Source: Methylomonas koyamae (GTDB taxonomy: Bacteria; Pseudomonadota; Gammaproteobacteria; Methylococcales; Methylomonadaceae). Taken from it: a DNA stretch of 60,681 nucleotides. Positions within the stretch are counted from its first letter, which is position 1; every line of letters begins with the position of its first letter. Where the stretch lies: NCBI RefSeq assembly GCF_006483455.1, contig NZ_PPPU01000002.1:1-60681 (forward strand). The letters are read 5' to 3'. Below, one piece after another: positions 17,836 to 26,375 of this stretch. The position numbers were made by a program, and so were the translations under genes. The notes beneath the pieces are model-generated. The model did no database searches. It worked only from the letters and a program-made list of their open reading frames with translations, and was not told the origin of the DNA.

Positions 17836-19068
17836 CTAGCCGGTAACGGCTTCGATATTGCCGACCACCTCATCGGAAGCCAATACCAAACCGCGCTTGA
17901 AACTCTCGCAAGCCAGGTCTTTTTCGCCGCGGCTGAACTGCACTTCGCCGAGTAATTGGTAAGCAGCGACCGACGGTTCGATATTCAGGCTTTTCAACAA
18001 GTACTGTTCGGCTTTTTCCATTTGTTGCACTTTCAAAGCCAGTTTGCCGAGCACGCGCAGCAACACGGCATTGGCCGGATGCACTGCCAACCATTGTTCT
18101 ATCGACTGCAATTGCTTGGCGGAGTCGGAGGTTTCGACGTTAGCCAACAACACCAGCAAGGTATCATCCCAGCGCCGGCCCAACTGTTTCAGCATCGCCG
18201 GCTCGACGCTTTCGCCAGCGCCGGCACCGATCATTGCCGCAAAGTAAATATTGGCAATACCCGGCAGGATTTTGATATGGTCCGGCACGGTCTCCCAACA
18301 AGCTTGAACGGCTTGGGCGTCGTTCTGCTCGGCCGCTTGTTTCAACAACCGGCTGAAGGTCTCGGTTTCCAGCAACTTGACGTCGGCTTCCATCAGCACT
18401 TTATGTTGCTGCAAGGAGGGTAACAGCTTGCTCAGGCCTTCCCAATCGCCCAGGTGCTGGTAAGCCTGATGCATCATTTTCAACACCCTGGCATGGCCGG
18501 GGTTGATTGAATGCAATTTGCCCAAAGTCTCCAACGCCTGCTCGAATTGTTGTTCGGAAAGGTGCAACTCCGCTTGAGTCAAGCCAACCGTGATACTGGT
18601 ATCGGACGATTGCGCCGCGGCTTTTTGCAGATACTCGTCACGTTTGTCCAGCGCCCCCCGCGATTGCGCCGCCCTCGCCGCGGTCAAATAGTGCAGCAGC
18701 GGCGCGCCGCTATTCGCGGCGTGCTTGACCAGAATTTTCTCGGCCCGCTCCCAGTTGCCGTCGGCGGCATCGAACAGACCGGCGATCAACGCTTCCTGGG
18801 AACGGTTGAATTTGATGTTGCGCCGGCGTTTGGATAGCTGCCCCGGCAGTCTGAGCAATACGCCCAGTAACCGGAAGAAGTTATACAACGCAAAAAAACC
18901 GATCACCGACGCCACGGCAAATACCGTCAGCGAGGTTTCCAACGACCAATGGCCGAAACCGATCAAGACATAGCCCGGATCGTTATACTCGGCCAACCAG
19001 CTGTGCAGCCAATACGCCGCAACAACCGCACAAAGCAGCGAGCCGAGGAAATAAACAAGATTCTTCAT
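17836..19068 (-). CDS. hemY: HemY-type heme biosynthesis-associated TPR protein
   Basis: This 410-residue inner-membrane protein has two N-terminal membrane helices (LVYFLGSLLCAVVAAYWLHSWL; LTVFAVASVIGFFALYNFF) and a long tetratricopeptide-like region (about 90-400) with repeats such as AGLFDAADGNWERAEKILVKHA and LAVHPANAVLLRVLGKLALK. This is the proteobacterial HemY found with hemX and hemCD, not the Bacillus protoporphyrinogen oxidase of the same name. Its exact role in tetrapyrrole synthesis is unclear. It lies 14 bases after hemX at the end of the hem operon. Confidence 0.88.
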   Translation of the reverse strand: MKNLVYFLGSLLCAVVAAYWLHSWLAEYNDPGYVLIGFGHWSLETSLTVFAVASVIGFFALYNFFRLLGVLLRLPGQLSKRRRNIKFNRSQEALIAGLFDAADGNWERAEKILVKHAANSGAPLLHYLTAARAAQSRGALDKRDEYLQKAAAQSSDTSITVGLTQAELHLSEQQFEQALETLGKLHSINPGHARVLKMMHQAYQHLGDWEGLSKLLPSLQQHKVLMEADVKLLETETFSRLLKQAAEQNDAQAVQACWETVPDHIKILPGIANIYFAAMIGAGAGESVEPAMLKQLGRRWDDTLLVLLANVETSDSAKQLQSIEQWLAVHPANAVLLRVLGKLALKVQQMEKAEQYLLKSLNIEPSVAAYQLLGEVQFSRGEKDLACESFKRGLVLASDEVVGNIEAVTG

Positions 19069-19082
19069 GGCGCCACCGCTGA

Positions 19083-20240
19083 TTACTGGCCGGCCGTTGC
19101 GGCTTCGGCCGGCGCCGGCGGATTGTTGAACACGGCCTTATCGGTCTCGATCCGCAGCTTGCTGATGTCCTTCAGTAGCTTTAGAGAACCGCTGACGTCC
19201 GGGTACTGGCTACGAATCTGAACCCCGGCCAGTTTATCCAGCTCAACGGCAAAGTTATCGGTCTGTTGGTTTTCGGCAAAATTCTTCTTCAGCCATTGTT
19301 TGGCGTCGGCAACGCTGCTGGAAAACAAGGCATCATTCTGTTGCACCAAGGCAATCTGGATCATTTCCAACCGAACTTTCAATTGCTGTTTGATAAAGTG
19401 AGCTTCTTCCGGGGTCAGCACGGCATTGACCGGCTGGTCGGTATGGCGCAATACCACATAGCCCTCCAATTGCTTGGCAACCTGTTGCAGGATTTCATGA
19501 CCGTGTTCGGACAAATCCTGATTGGCCGCTTCCGGTTTTTCCAAGGCTTTGCCGGCATGTGGCAGAAACACCGCCAAGCTTTCTACCGAATCCTGCAATT
19601 GTTGGATTTGCGCGTAAAGGCCGACGATATCCGGTACGATGGCACTGTTCAACAACGACAGTTCTTTGGCAATCTGCTCTCTGACCTTGAATACCGCCGC
19701 ATCTCCACTTTCGCGCAGCCGTTGGTCGGCCGCTTCCAGCGCCTGACGCGTGGTATTGACGTCGCCGACCAGCTGCAACCGCTGATTCGCGACTGTCAAC
19801 AAGTATTCGGCATCCGCCAGCAGCCAATCGCCGCGTGTTTTACCCAATTGGCGCTGCACCACCAATATCGAGTTCTCCAATTCCTTGCGGGCTGTAGTCA
19901 AACGCTCTTCGTGCAACTGGGAGAATTCGGCCAAGGTTTGGTTGAAATGGTTGTCCTTGCCGGTCATTTCGGCATTGACGTTGGCGATCTGGGATTGCAC
20001 CCCGGCCAACTGATCGCGCAAGCCGTTCAACTCCCGGTCCAGTTCGATGATTTTCTGATTGTCCTGACTATTCTCGGTGTCTTGGCTGGCTCGTAATTGC
20101 TGCAAATAATAAAAACCCGCCGCCGCCACCGCCACAACCAGGGCGATGGAAAGTATGCCTATCCAAAGACCGGCGTGCGACTTCTTAACCACTACCACCT
20201 GAGCTGGAGCTTCTTGTTTTTCTTCAATTACTTCCGCCAC
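19083..20240 (-). CDS. hemX: HemX-like membrane protein
   Basis: This 385-residue protein has a short cytoplasmic tail, one membrane helix (about residues 26-46; WIGILSIALVVAVAAAGFYYL), a coiled coil (about 50-125) and a helical C-terminal domain. It matches the HemX family encoded with hemC and hemD in gammaproteobacteria. The family was once annotated as uroporphyrinogen methyltransferase, but it has no SAM-binding site; a scaffold role is more likely. It begins with GTG at 20240 and overlaps the end of hemD by 17 bases. One motif, RGDWLLADAEYLLTVANQRL, is highly typical of the family. Confidence 0.88.
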   Translation of the reverse strand: MAEVIEEKQEAPAQVVVVKKSHAGLWIGILSIALVVAVAAAGFYYLQQLRASQDTENSQDNQKIIELDRELNGLRDQLAGVQSQIANVNAEMTGKDNHFNQTLAEFSQLHEERLTTARKELENSILVVQRQLGKTRGDWLLADAEYLLTVANQRLQLVGDVNTTRQALEAADQRLRESGDAAVFKVREQIAKELSLLNSAIVPDIVGLYAQIQQLQDSVESLAVFLPHAGKALEKPEAANQDLSEHGHEILQQVAKQLEGYVVLRHTDQPVNAVLTPEEAHFIKQQLKVRLEMIQIALVQQNDALFSSSVADAKQWLKKNFAENQQTDNFAVELDKLAGVQIRSQYPDVSGSLKLLKDISKLRIETDKAVFNNPPAPAEAATAGQ

Positions 20241-21006
20241 TGTTTTCCCCGTTCAATAACGTCGTCAAGGTCTCTAATATCGCCGCATCCGTCGCTTGCG
20301 AGCTGACTGCCACCCGTTTAAATCCTAGCTGTAGCGCAGTTTGGCCGATACGCTCGCTCACCACCACCAATCCGATTTGCCGCAATCGTTCAACCGACTC
20401 GCTGTCCAGCATTGCCAACAAATTTTGCAGCGCCTCAACGCTGGTCACCGTCACCGCTGCCAGCCGGTTTCCTTGCAGATCGGCCCGCAATCCAGCGGCA
20501 TCAGCCTCCGGCCGGCTCCGGCTGTAGACTTCCAAATACTTCACTTCGGCACCGCGGCCACGTAGCCCATCCGCCAATTTTTCCCGGCCGCCGCAGCCGC
20601 GCACAATAGTGCAGCGCAAGCCAGCAACCTGCAGCAGTGCCGGCTCGGCTAGCAAACCGTCGCTACTGAATTCGCTGGCCGGCACACACGCCACCTCGCA
20701 GCCAGCCTGCCGCAACGCTTCCGCGGTTGCGGCGCCGACAGCCCCCAGTCTGGCTCCACGCCAACCCGGCATTTTGCCACCGAACGCCGGTATAGCAAAA
20801 TCCACAGCGTTACTACTGGTAAAAATCAGCCAATCGCTGGCTGCGGCATCAGCCAGAGCTTGTGCCTCAGGCTGATGCGCAACGATCAGCAAGGTCGGAA
20901 ACCGCACCGGAATCCCGCCACGGCTTTCGATTAATTCGCACAAATGCTCGGCTTGACCGGCAGGCCGGGTTACTAAAACGCGCGCGCCGTTCAAACCGGG
21001 CATCAC
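20224..21006 (-). CDS. hemD: uroporphyrinogen-III synthase
   Basis: HemD closes and inverts ring D of hydroxymethylbilane to give uroporphyrinogen III. The sequence is poorly conserved, as usual, but [47 protein letters not shown] and [16 protein letters not shown] mark both lobes of the fold. Length (260) fits. The reading frame opens with GTG then ATG (21006 and 21003), overlapping the hemC stop codon, so it is translationally coupled to hemC. Position between hemC and hemX confirms the assignment. Confidence 0.93.
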   Translation of the reverse strand: MMPGLNGARVLVTRPAGQAEHLCELIESRGGIPVRFPTLLIVAHQPEAQALADAAASDWLIFTSSNAVDFAIPAFGGKMPGWRGARLGAVGAATAEALRQAGCEVACVPASEFSSDGLLAEPALLQVAGLRCTIVRGCGGREKLADGLRGRGAEVKYLEVYSRSRPEADAAGLRADLQGNRLAAVTVTSVEALQNLLAMLDSESVERLRQIGLVVVSERIGQTALQLGFKRVAVSSQATDAAILETLTTLLNGENSGGSN

Positions 21007-21929
21007 TGGTAAAGCTCGCGGAGTATCTGATCGGCCCCTTGCGCCAATAAATCGTCCGCTACCGCCCGGCCCAATGCCTCAGCCTGCGCCAAACTGCTCT
21101 CTGCCTCGGCACGGTACAAAACGGAACCGTCGGGACTACCGACTAAACCACGCATGAACAAGCGCTGGCCTTTGACTTCGGCAAAACCGGCGATCGGCAC
21201 CTGGCAACCGCCATTTAGTCTGGCGTTCATAGCCCGTTCCGCGCCGACGCGGATGCTGGTCTCTTCGTCGTGCAATACCTTTAGGTACTGATGAATCTCG
21301 GCATCGTCGATCCGGCATTCGATGCCGATCGCGCCTTGGCCCATGGCCGGCAAGGACTCCTCCGGCAGCAAGCGGGCGGTGATGCGTTCCGCCAAATCCA
21401 ACCGTTTCAGTCCGGCCGAGGCCAGAATAATCGCGTCGTATTCGCCGGCATCGAGCTTGGCCAGGCGGGTATTGACATTACCGCGCAGGCTCAAAATTTC
21501 GGCATTCGGGAATTTTTCCTTAATTTGGCATTGACGACGCAAACTAGAGGTGCCGATTCGGGCATCCGCCGGCAGCTCGGCCAAAGCCCGGTAACGGTTG
21601 GAGACGAAGGCGTCGGTAGGATCTTCGCGTTCCAGAATCACCGCCAGATGCAAGCCATCCGGAAATTCGACCGGCACGTCTTTCATCGAGTGCACGGCAA
21701 TATCGGCCGCCCCTTCCAGCATGCCCTGTTCCAGTTCCTTGACGAACAAACCCTTGCCGCCGACTTTCGCCAACGGCGCATCCAGGATTTTGTCGCCGCG
21801 AGTCACCATCTTCACCAGTTCGGTCTGCAAGCCCGGAAAAGCCTGACGCAAGCGCTCGGCGACGTGCTCGGCCTGCCACAAAGCCAGCGGACTTTGCCGG
21901 GTGGCGATTCGAATGATTCTGTCAGCCAA
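21003..21929 (-). CDS. hemC: hydroxymethylbilane synthase (porphobilinogen deaminase)
   Basis: HemC polymerises four porphobilinogens into hydroxymethylbilane. The dipyrromethane cofactor is attached to C242, seen in [44 protein letters not shown] and [13 protein letters not shown] are conserved catalytic segments. Length (308) matches the family. Translation starts at a TTG (21929), decided by a strong AGGAG ribosome site at 21935-21939 and by the conserved N-terminus. It is the first gene of the hemCDXY operon. The 191 bases upstream hold a weak TACAAT-like -10 but no clear promoter. Confidence 0.96.
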   Translation of the reverse strand: MADRIIRIATRQSPLALWQAEHVAERLRQAFPGLQTELVKMVTRGDKILDAPLAKVGGKGLFVKELEQGMLEGAADIAVHSMKDVPVEFPDGLHLAVILEREDPTDAFVSNRYRALAELPADARIGTSSLRRQCQIKEKFPNAEILSLRGNVNTRLAKLDAGEYDAIILASAGLKRLDLAERITARLLPEESLPAMGQGAIGIECRIDDAEIHQYLKVLHDEETSIRVGAERAMNARLNGGCQVPIAGFAEVKGQRLFMRGLVGSPDGSVLYRAEAESSLAQAEALGRAVADDLLAQGADQILRELYQ

Positions 21930-22120
21930 AATAGCTCCTGCCGATTCGGGCGGGAACCACCCGCACCCTGAGTTGAGAATAAATGGCGGCTATTGTAATC
22001 CGATTCTCCGGGAAAGGTGGGGGGAAGTTATCCTAGCGTCGCCGATTGCGTGGTTCCGGCACTGTGCCTGTAAAACTACCGACAACAAACTAAAACTGGA
22101 ATGAGTGTAGTGACCGGAAA

Positions 22121-23578
22121 TCAGCCAGCGGAGGCAGGGAGTTTCGCTCTAAAAATCTGGAACCAAGTTGCAGCCCATTGCATTCGGTCTTGCATATAAG
22201 TCAATTTATCTGGAAATCGCTGTATAAACTTCGGGTGCCATGAACTAGCTTCCCAGGTAGTTTTGGGACTGGACAATCCCCTTATCTCGGGGTTGTTAGC
22301 ATAAACAACAGTCAGCGCCGAGTTCTTGTCCGCACGATGAAACACACTGTTGATCAAGACATCCGGCAATGCGACGTTTTTAGCGACTAGCCTGTTTGCG
22401 GCCAAATTAAAAATCGGCTGCCCCCACGGTGCGGTATCGTGTCCGACCCAAAAACACATCTGCTTGCCGAAATCCTGGTTTTCCGCCGTTTTAGCGGCTT
22501 GTGCGCCGGCAGCATCGCAAGCCGAGTGCCGAGCGAAACCTTTACCATCAACGACAAACTGTAAGCGTAGTACAACCATTTCCTGTAATTTGTCTTGCTC
22601 AATTTTGGCCAACACCGCCAATTCATCGCTGCCCCGACTGGACGGATTCTGGATGTGTGCCAACCCCTGCCAGTCTCCCTCCGGCAGCGGTATCGCCACA
22701 TCGCCGATCACAACCTCATCAATAAAGCGACGCCCGGAAACGGAATCAGCCCGGTTTTCAGTTTTACCTGCGGACGCCACGCTCACCGCGGGCGAAGATA
22801 CAATGGTAAAACGGTCGCTTTTGGGAAGTCCCTGGAACGAGACCGGACTAAGGCCCGTTATGCTGCGAAGCTTATCCAGCGCTTGCGAGTATTCCGCAGA
22901 GTCCTTGCGATAAGCGTAAAAGTGATCGGAATGGCGTGAACAGTTCACGCAAGGAGAGGAATCATAGGTATAAACGTCCACCGGGATATCCTCGGTGACC
23001 CCCTGAAAATCCTGACCGTGATACCCACCGAGAATAATTCGCCGGACGTTCCCGGCCTTTGCTCCAACCAATACCCATTTAACCGGCTCGTAAGACATCA
23101 GCGCGAGTACTTTGGGTATCGGGGAAGATGGGACTGTCACGGTCACGATATTCTGAGTGTGCTGTACGGCATATTGCTGATGACAATTCAGCATCGCTTG
23201 AGAATCCTTTCGGTTGGGACACTTTGCCCACCACGGCTGGGATTTAGGTCCATCGGCAGCGCCCCCACTATACACACCGACGACATGCAATTCGGTACCG
23301 GGCGGCAAAACATTAGCCTGAGGTGCCAGGCTGACGTCAAAGGACTCGTCGTGTCCGGCTGATCCGGTTGATAGCTGAACTTGTGTGGTGTTGGCCGCCA
23401 CCTGCTGCACCGAATTCGCCGCACTCGCTCGGTAACTGGCAGCACTGGGTCTGGATGTAATCATCTGCTGCCAAGGTCCCAACCACACCACCAACGCGGA
23501 AGACAGGCAGGTCAAAACCACAGTCCAGCGCCACGTTGCCGATCGAACCCATAACCCTTCGCGCTCCATCGAGTTCAC
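22121..23578 (-). CDS. single-pass membrane protein of unknown function (AAA+ operon, third gene)
   Basis: This 485-residue protein has one N-terminal membrane helix (about residues 17-34; WTVVLTCLSSALVVWLGPW), so nearly all of it should lie in the periplasm. The region about 145-210 (VTVTVPSSPIPKVLALMSYEPVKWVLVG, then RRIILGGYHGQ) looks like a beta-sandwich. Six or more Cys residues (CPNRKDSQAMLNC, CVNCS, ACDAAG, CFW) suggest disulfides. The C-terminal half (about 300-470) is a second domain I do not recognise. It starts 9 bases after the AAA+ gene, so the two form one transcript. No enzymatic motif is visible. Confidence 0.75.
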   Translation of the reverse strand: MNSMEREGLWVRSATWRWTVVLTCLSSALVVWLGPWQQMITSRPSAASYRASAANSVQQVAANTTQVQLSTGSAGHDESFDVSLAPQANVLPPGTELHVVGVYSGGAADGPKSQPWWAKCPNRKDSQAMLNCHQQYAVQHTQNIVTVTVPSSPIPKVLALMSYEPVKWVLVGAKAGNVRRIILGGYHGQDFQGVTEDIPVDVYTYDSSPCVNCSRHSDHFYAYRKDSAEYSQALDKLRSITGLSPVSFQGLPKSDRFTIVSSPAVSVASAGKTENRADSVSGRRFIDEVVIGDVAIPLPEGDWQGLAHIQNPSSRGSDELAVLAKIEQDKLQEMVVLRLQFVVDGKGFARHSACDAAGAQAAKTAENQDFGKQMCFWVGHDTAPWGQPIFNLAANRLVAKNVALPDVLINSVFHRADKNSALTVVYANNPEIRGLSSPKTTWEASSWHPKFIQRFPDKLTYMQDRMQWAATWFQIFRAKLPASAG

Positions 23579-23587
23579 TTTGAAACT

Positions 23588-24814
23588 TTAACCTCGCGCT
23601 CGAGCCACAACTCGTTGCTCACCGTCAAAACTCAATTCGATGGCTTTAACGCCACATTTCTTCGCTTCTATCAGTGAATCCGCCAAACGCTCTTCAATGA
23701 CACGCACCAGATCCCTAGAGGAACTACTCTTCCCGAGCTTCTTGAAACGCGCCATTAACGTCAGGATAATTTGGGGGTCGATACCTTGATTGACGACTTC
23801 CAAGCCGTAACTACGAATCATGTCCTCGATTTCCAAAGCAGCGACTCTGGCAACATCCAAACCTTGCAGCGCTCGAAACACGAATATTCGATCCAGCCGA
23901 TTCAAAACTTCGGGGGCAAATAGACTCTCGCGGAGCGCTTCGACCGCGCTCGACCTCATCATGTCTGGCTCGCCAGCGAAAGTCTCGGCCAATTCCGTCA
24001 GGCGGTCAGTCGCTGCATTACTAGTCAAAACAAAAATCGCCGAGGTCGTGGCAATGTGGCGGCTATCGGAGCGCTCCGTTACAAATCCATCATTCCAAGC
24101 GGTCAAAAAGGCTTTCAGCACATCCGGATGCGCTTTCTCGATTTCGTCCAACAGCACCACCGCATCCGGCGTGTCCCGCAGACCGGCCGTCAACTTTCCA
24201 TAACTGTCGGAACCGACATATCCCTTGGTCATACCGAACAATTGCGACAAAGAATAACTACCGGATGCAAATTGCGTCATGTCAAAATGCAGCAACGGAC
24301 GTTCAAGTTCGTCGGCCAGCACTTTGGCCAGATAGGTTTTGCCGGTACCCGGTGGCCCGGCGAACAAAAATACGCCGACAGGCTTGCCGCGCTGAGATAA
24401 GGCCAAGCGCCGCCTAATTTGGGCAGATATGTCGTCGCAAACGCCGTCCTGCCCGACTACCCGCTGTTTCATCGCCTTGGAGAGACTTTCGGCGTCGATA
24501 AATGTAGCATTCTCCGCTTCGGCCAACCCGTCTTCTATAGCCTGTCTATTGGTCAGGCGGTCGAGAATATCCATAAGTAGCCCCTTGTGTAAAAAAGTGG
24601 GAAGCCGGGAGCGCTCGTAGAGCCATCCTAGCGCTAACAACAGCCATCCGACTAGAGCAAAGCCGGCTATATAGGCGATGTTGCTACGCAATCCGGAAAT
24701 GATGCTTGGCACGACTGGCGCCTTCGGCCAGTGATCCTCAGCAAACTGAAACAAACTGACGAACGCGGTCACCGCAAACAGCACAGGCATCCAACGGCCA
24801 AAGGCACTAATCAT
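23588..24814 (-). CDS. membrane-anchored ClpB-type AAA+ ATPase
   Basis: This 408-residue protein has two N-terminal membrane helices (about 8-24 and 46-66) forming a hairpin, then a single AAA+ module of the Clp/Hsp100 second-domain type. Walker A is G153-PPGTGK159-T, Walker B is VVLLD223-E224-IEKAHPDV, sensor 1 is FVLTSNAA, and the arginine finger region is LNRLDRIFVF. The ClpB-like small domain follows (residues about 330-405). No ClpP-docking loop or N-terminal Clp domain is seen. It is probably an inner-membrane remodelling or unfolding ATPase acting from the cytoplasm. Its neighbours on both sides are single-pass membrane proteins, separated by 9 and 15 bases. The substrate is unknown. 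Confidence 0.82.
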   Translation of the reverse strand: MISAFGRWMPVLFAVTAFVSLFQFAEDHWPKAPVVPSIISGLRSNIAYIAGFALVGWLLLALGWLYERSRLPTFLHKGLLMDILDRLTNRQAIEDGLAEAENATFIDAESLSKAMKQRVVGQDGVCDDISAQIRRRLALSQRGKPVGVFLFAGPPGTGKTYLAKVLADELERPLLHFDMTQFASGSYSLSQLFGMTKGYVGSDSYGKLTAGLRDTPDAVVLLDEIEKAHPDVLKAFLTAWNDGFVTERSDSRHIATTSAIFVLTSNAATDRLTELAETFAGEPDMMRSSAVEALRESLFAPEVLNRLDRIFVFRALQGLDVARVAALEIEDMIRSYGLEVVNQGIDPQIILTLMARFKKLGKSSSSRDLVRVIEERLADSLIEAKKCGVKAIELSFDGEQRVVARARG

Positions 24815-24829
24815 CCGTCAACCGCCCAA

Positions 24830-25459
24830 TCAAGAGGCCGGTAAAACCAAACTGACGCCCGGTTTTAACAGCGGCAGCGCAAGCGGGTTACCTCCGCTCT
24901 CAACGCCAAGCGTGATACCTCCGCCACCGTCATGAACTCCGGTTATTTTCACAGACTTAGTCCCGTCAAGCGGCACCGCGATCCGGGTTGGTTTTTTTTG
25001 TAAAACCACATCGCTCTGATAGCCGGCCGAAGCCACGTTGACCACATCGCCATCTGCGGCAGCAAAATCCCACAACGTGACCCACACCAACCTCAATCCG
25101 CTTGCCGCCGGATTAGCGTCTGGAGCCAAATCAACGCGCTTGGACAATTCCGACATCAATTGTTGCCGCTGTTCAGGCGGGAGTCGCATCGTAGCCAAAG
25201 CGGCTTCCGTATCGCTATCTGACACCGGCACTAACTCGACTGATTGGATCTTGGCGAACGTGGTCTCCAATTCGGCTTGGTGGGTACTGGAAACCTTATC
25301 GACAGCACCGGAAATCCATGCATCATCAATAGCGTAACCCAGCCCGGCAACCAGCAAGGCACTGATCAAAAGTAACTTAAGCGGCGAAGCTTGGCCGCTT
25401 CTGACCCGCCTCGACTCCTGCTCATTGCGTGACGGCTTTATCGGTTCCAAATGTTTCAT
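24830..25459 (-). CDS. single-pass membrane protein of unknown function (AAA+ operon, first gene)
   Basis: This 209-residue protein has a basic cytoplasmic tail (about 1-26), one membrane helix (PLKLLLISALLVAGLGYAI) and a periplasmic region. The latter has a helical part (about 55-110) and a compact beta-rich C-terminal domain (about 120-209) with LRLVWVTLWDFAAADGD, ASAGYQSDVVL and IAVPLDGTKSVKITGVHDGG. The beta domain resembles a small binding fold, but I cannot name the family. GGAG lies close upstream of the ATG. The AAA+ gene follows after 15 bases. Confidence 0.72.
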   Translation of the reverse strand: MKHLEPIKPSRNEQESRRVRSGQASPLKLLLISALLVAGLGYAIDDAWISGAVDKVSSTHQAELETTFAKIQSVELVPVSDSDTEAALATMRLPPEQRQQLMSELSKRVDLAPDANPAASGLRLVWVTLWDFAAADGDVVNVASAGYQSDVVLQKKPTRIAVPLDGTKSVKITGVHDGGGGITLGVESGGNPLALPLLKPGVSLVLPAS

Positions 25460-25661
25460 GCTCTCCGGTATCCTCGAAGAATCGGCGAATTCCGCCGAGC
25501 AAATGATCTAACGCCATAATTGGCCGTATTGGCAGATTCACCATCTCAATCCATGTAAGCCACAACAACTCGACCGCTTGCCACAGCGAACTTTCCAAGT
25601 GATTTGGCCCGCCAAGCTTAGCCGTTACGTCAAAATCCGCAAGCCCAGTCTCCAACCGCAT
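25422..25661 (-). CDS. possible small protein at the head of the AAA+ operon
   Basis: A 79-codon frame on the same strand overlaps the first gene of the AAA+ operon by 38 bases. Its middle is hydrophobic and amphipathic (SSLWQAVELLWLTWIEMVNLP). There is no good ribosome site before the ATG at 25661. It may be a genuine small membrane-associated protein or a chance frame. The 142 bases between it and the divergent gene at 25804 show no clear promoter. Confidence 0.35.
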   Translation of the reverse strand: MRLETGLADFDVTAKLGGPNHLESSLWQAVELLWLTWIEMVNLPIRPIMALDHLLGGIRRFFEDTGEHETFGTDKAVTQ

Positions 25662-25803
25662 ATCTCGAATGTGAGCCTAGTCCGTCAAAATGACCGAAAT
25701 GCCCTATGCGAAGCCTAACCGAGGTCGACAAACCATCTGCCAGCGCTTGGAAAAAACGAAGATCGCTCTATCTTTAACCTGACAAATCGGACGAGTAGCC
25801 CGC

Positions 25804-26073
25804 ATGAAACGATCCATACGCCTGCTAGCAATCGTCGGCCTGATTGCCGCTATACCCAGCATTGGCTGCTTTACCTACTACGCCGCGGCGGAGGCTGACA
25901 CTGGCCGCGAGGCATTCGGCATTTCAGACCTGTTGGCGTATCCGACGGCTTTGTTGTCGTTCGCCGCCTTGGCGACCGGCCTCAGTGCCGAACCGCCTAA
26001 CATTCGTCAGGCCGCGCTGGCGGCGATTTTTCTGTTGGCATCGCTCGCATTGATCTTGAGCCATAGCTTTTGA
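25804..26073 (+). CDS. small membrane protein, unknown function
   Basis: This 89-residue protein has three predicted membrane helices: IRLLAIVGLIAAIPSIGCFTYYAAA, LAYPTALLSFAALATGL and QAALAAIFLLASLALILSHSF. It stands alone on the plus strand between two minus-strand operons, ending 29 bases before the acyP stop codon. I do not recognise the family. Confidence 0.55.
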   Translation: MKRSIRLLAIVGLIAAIPSIGCFTYYAAAEADTGREAFGISDLLAYPTALLSFAALATGLSAEPPNIRQAALAAIFLLASLALILSHSF

Positions 26074-26102
26074 AAAACAGCCGACCGATACCGTCACCAA
26101 GC

Positions 26103-26375
26103 TCAACGAATTTCGAAACCCGCAAAATGTTCATCGCTGTGATGCTGCGTCACCGTCACCTCTCCGACTTTGGCCAACAGCGGCCCTCGATGGCACCAGG
26201 CCACCAATTTTTGCAATTCTTCCGAATGACCGCTGGCGACAATTTCCACGGAACCGTCAGCCAAGTTGCGAACGAAGCCGGATAGATTGAGCTTTACCGC
26301 CTGCTTCTGGGTATAGGCCCGAAAATAGACGCCCTGCACCCGGCCTTTAACGATGATATGCACACAATCCGTCAT
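26103..26375 (-). CDS. acyP: acylphosphatase
   Basis: This 90-residue enzyme hydrolyses carboxyl-phosphate bonds in acyl phosphates. The active-site arginine lies in VKGRVQGVYFRAYT and the asparagine in LSGFVRNLADGSVEIVASG, both intact. The ATG at 26375 is chosen because it has a perfect GGAGGAT ribosome site (26382-26388) and matches the family N-terminus. Its ATG overlaps the rlmKL stop codon (ATGA), so the two genes are translationally coupled. Confidence 0.93.
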   Translation of the reverse strand: MTDCVHIIVKGRVQGVYFRAYTQKQAVKLNLSGFVRNLADGSVEIVASGHSEELQKLVAWCHRGPLLAKVGEVTVTQHHSDEHFAGFEIR

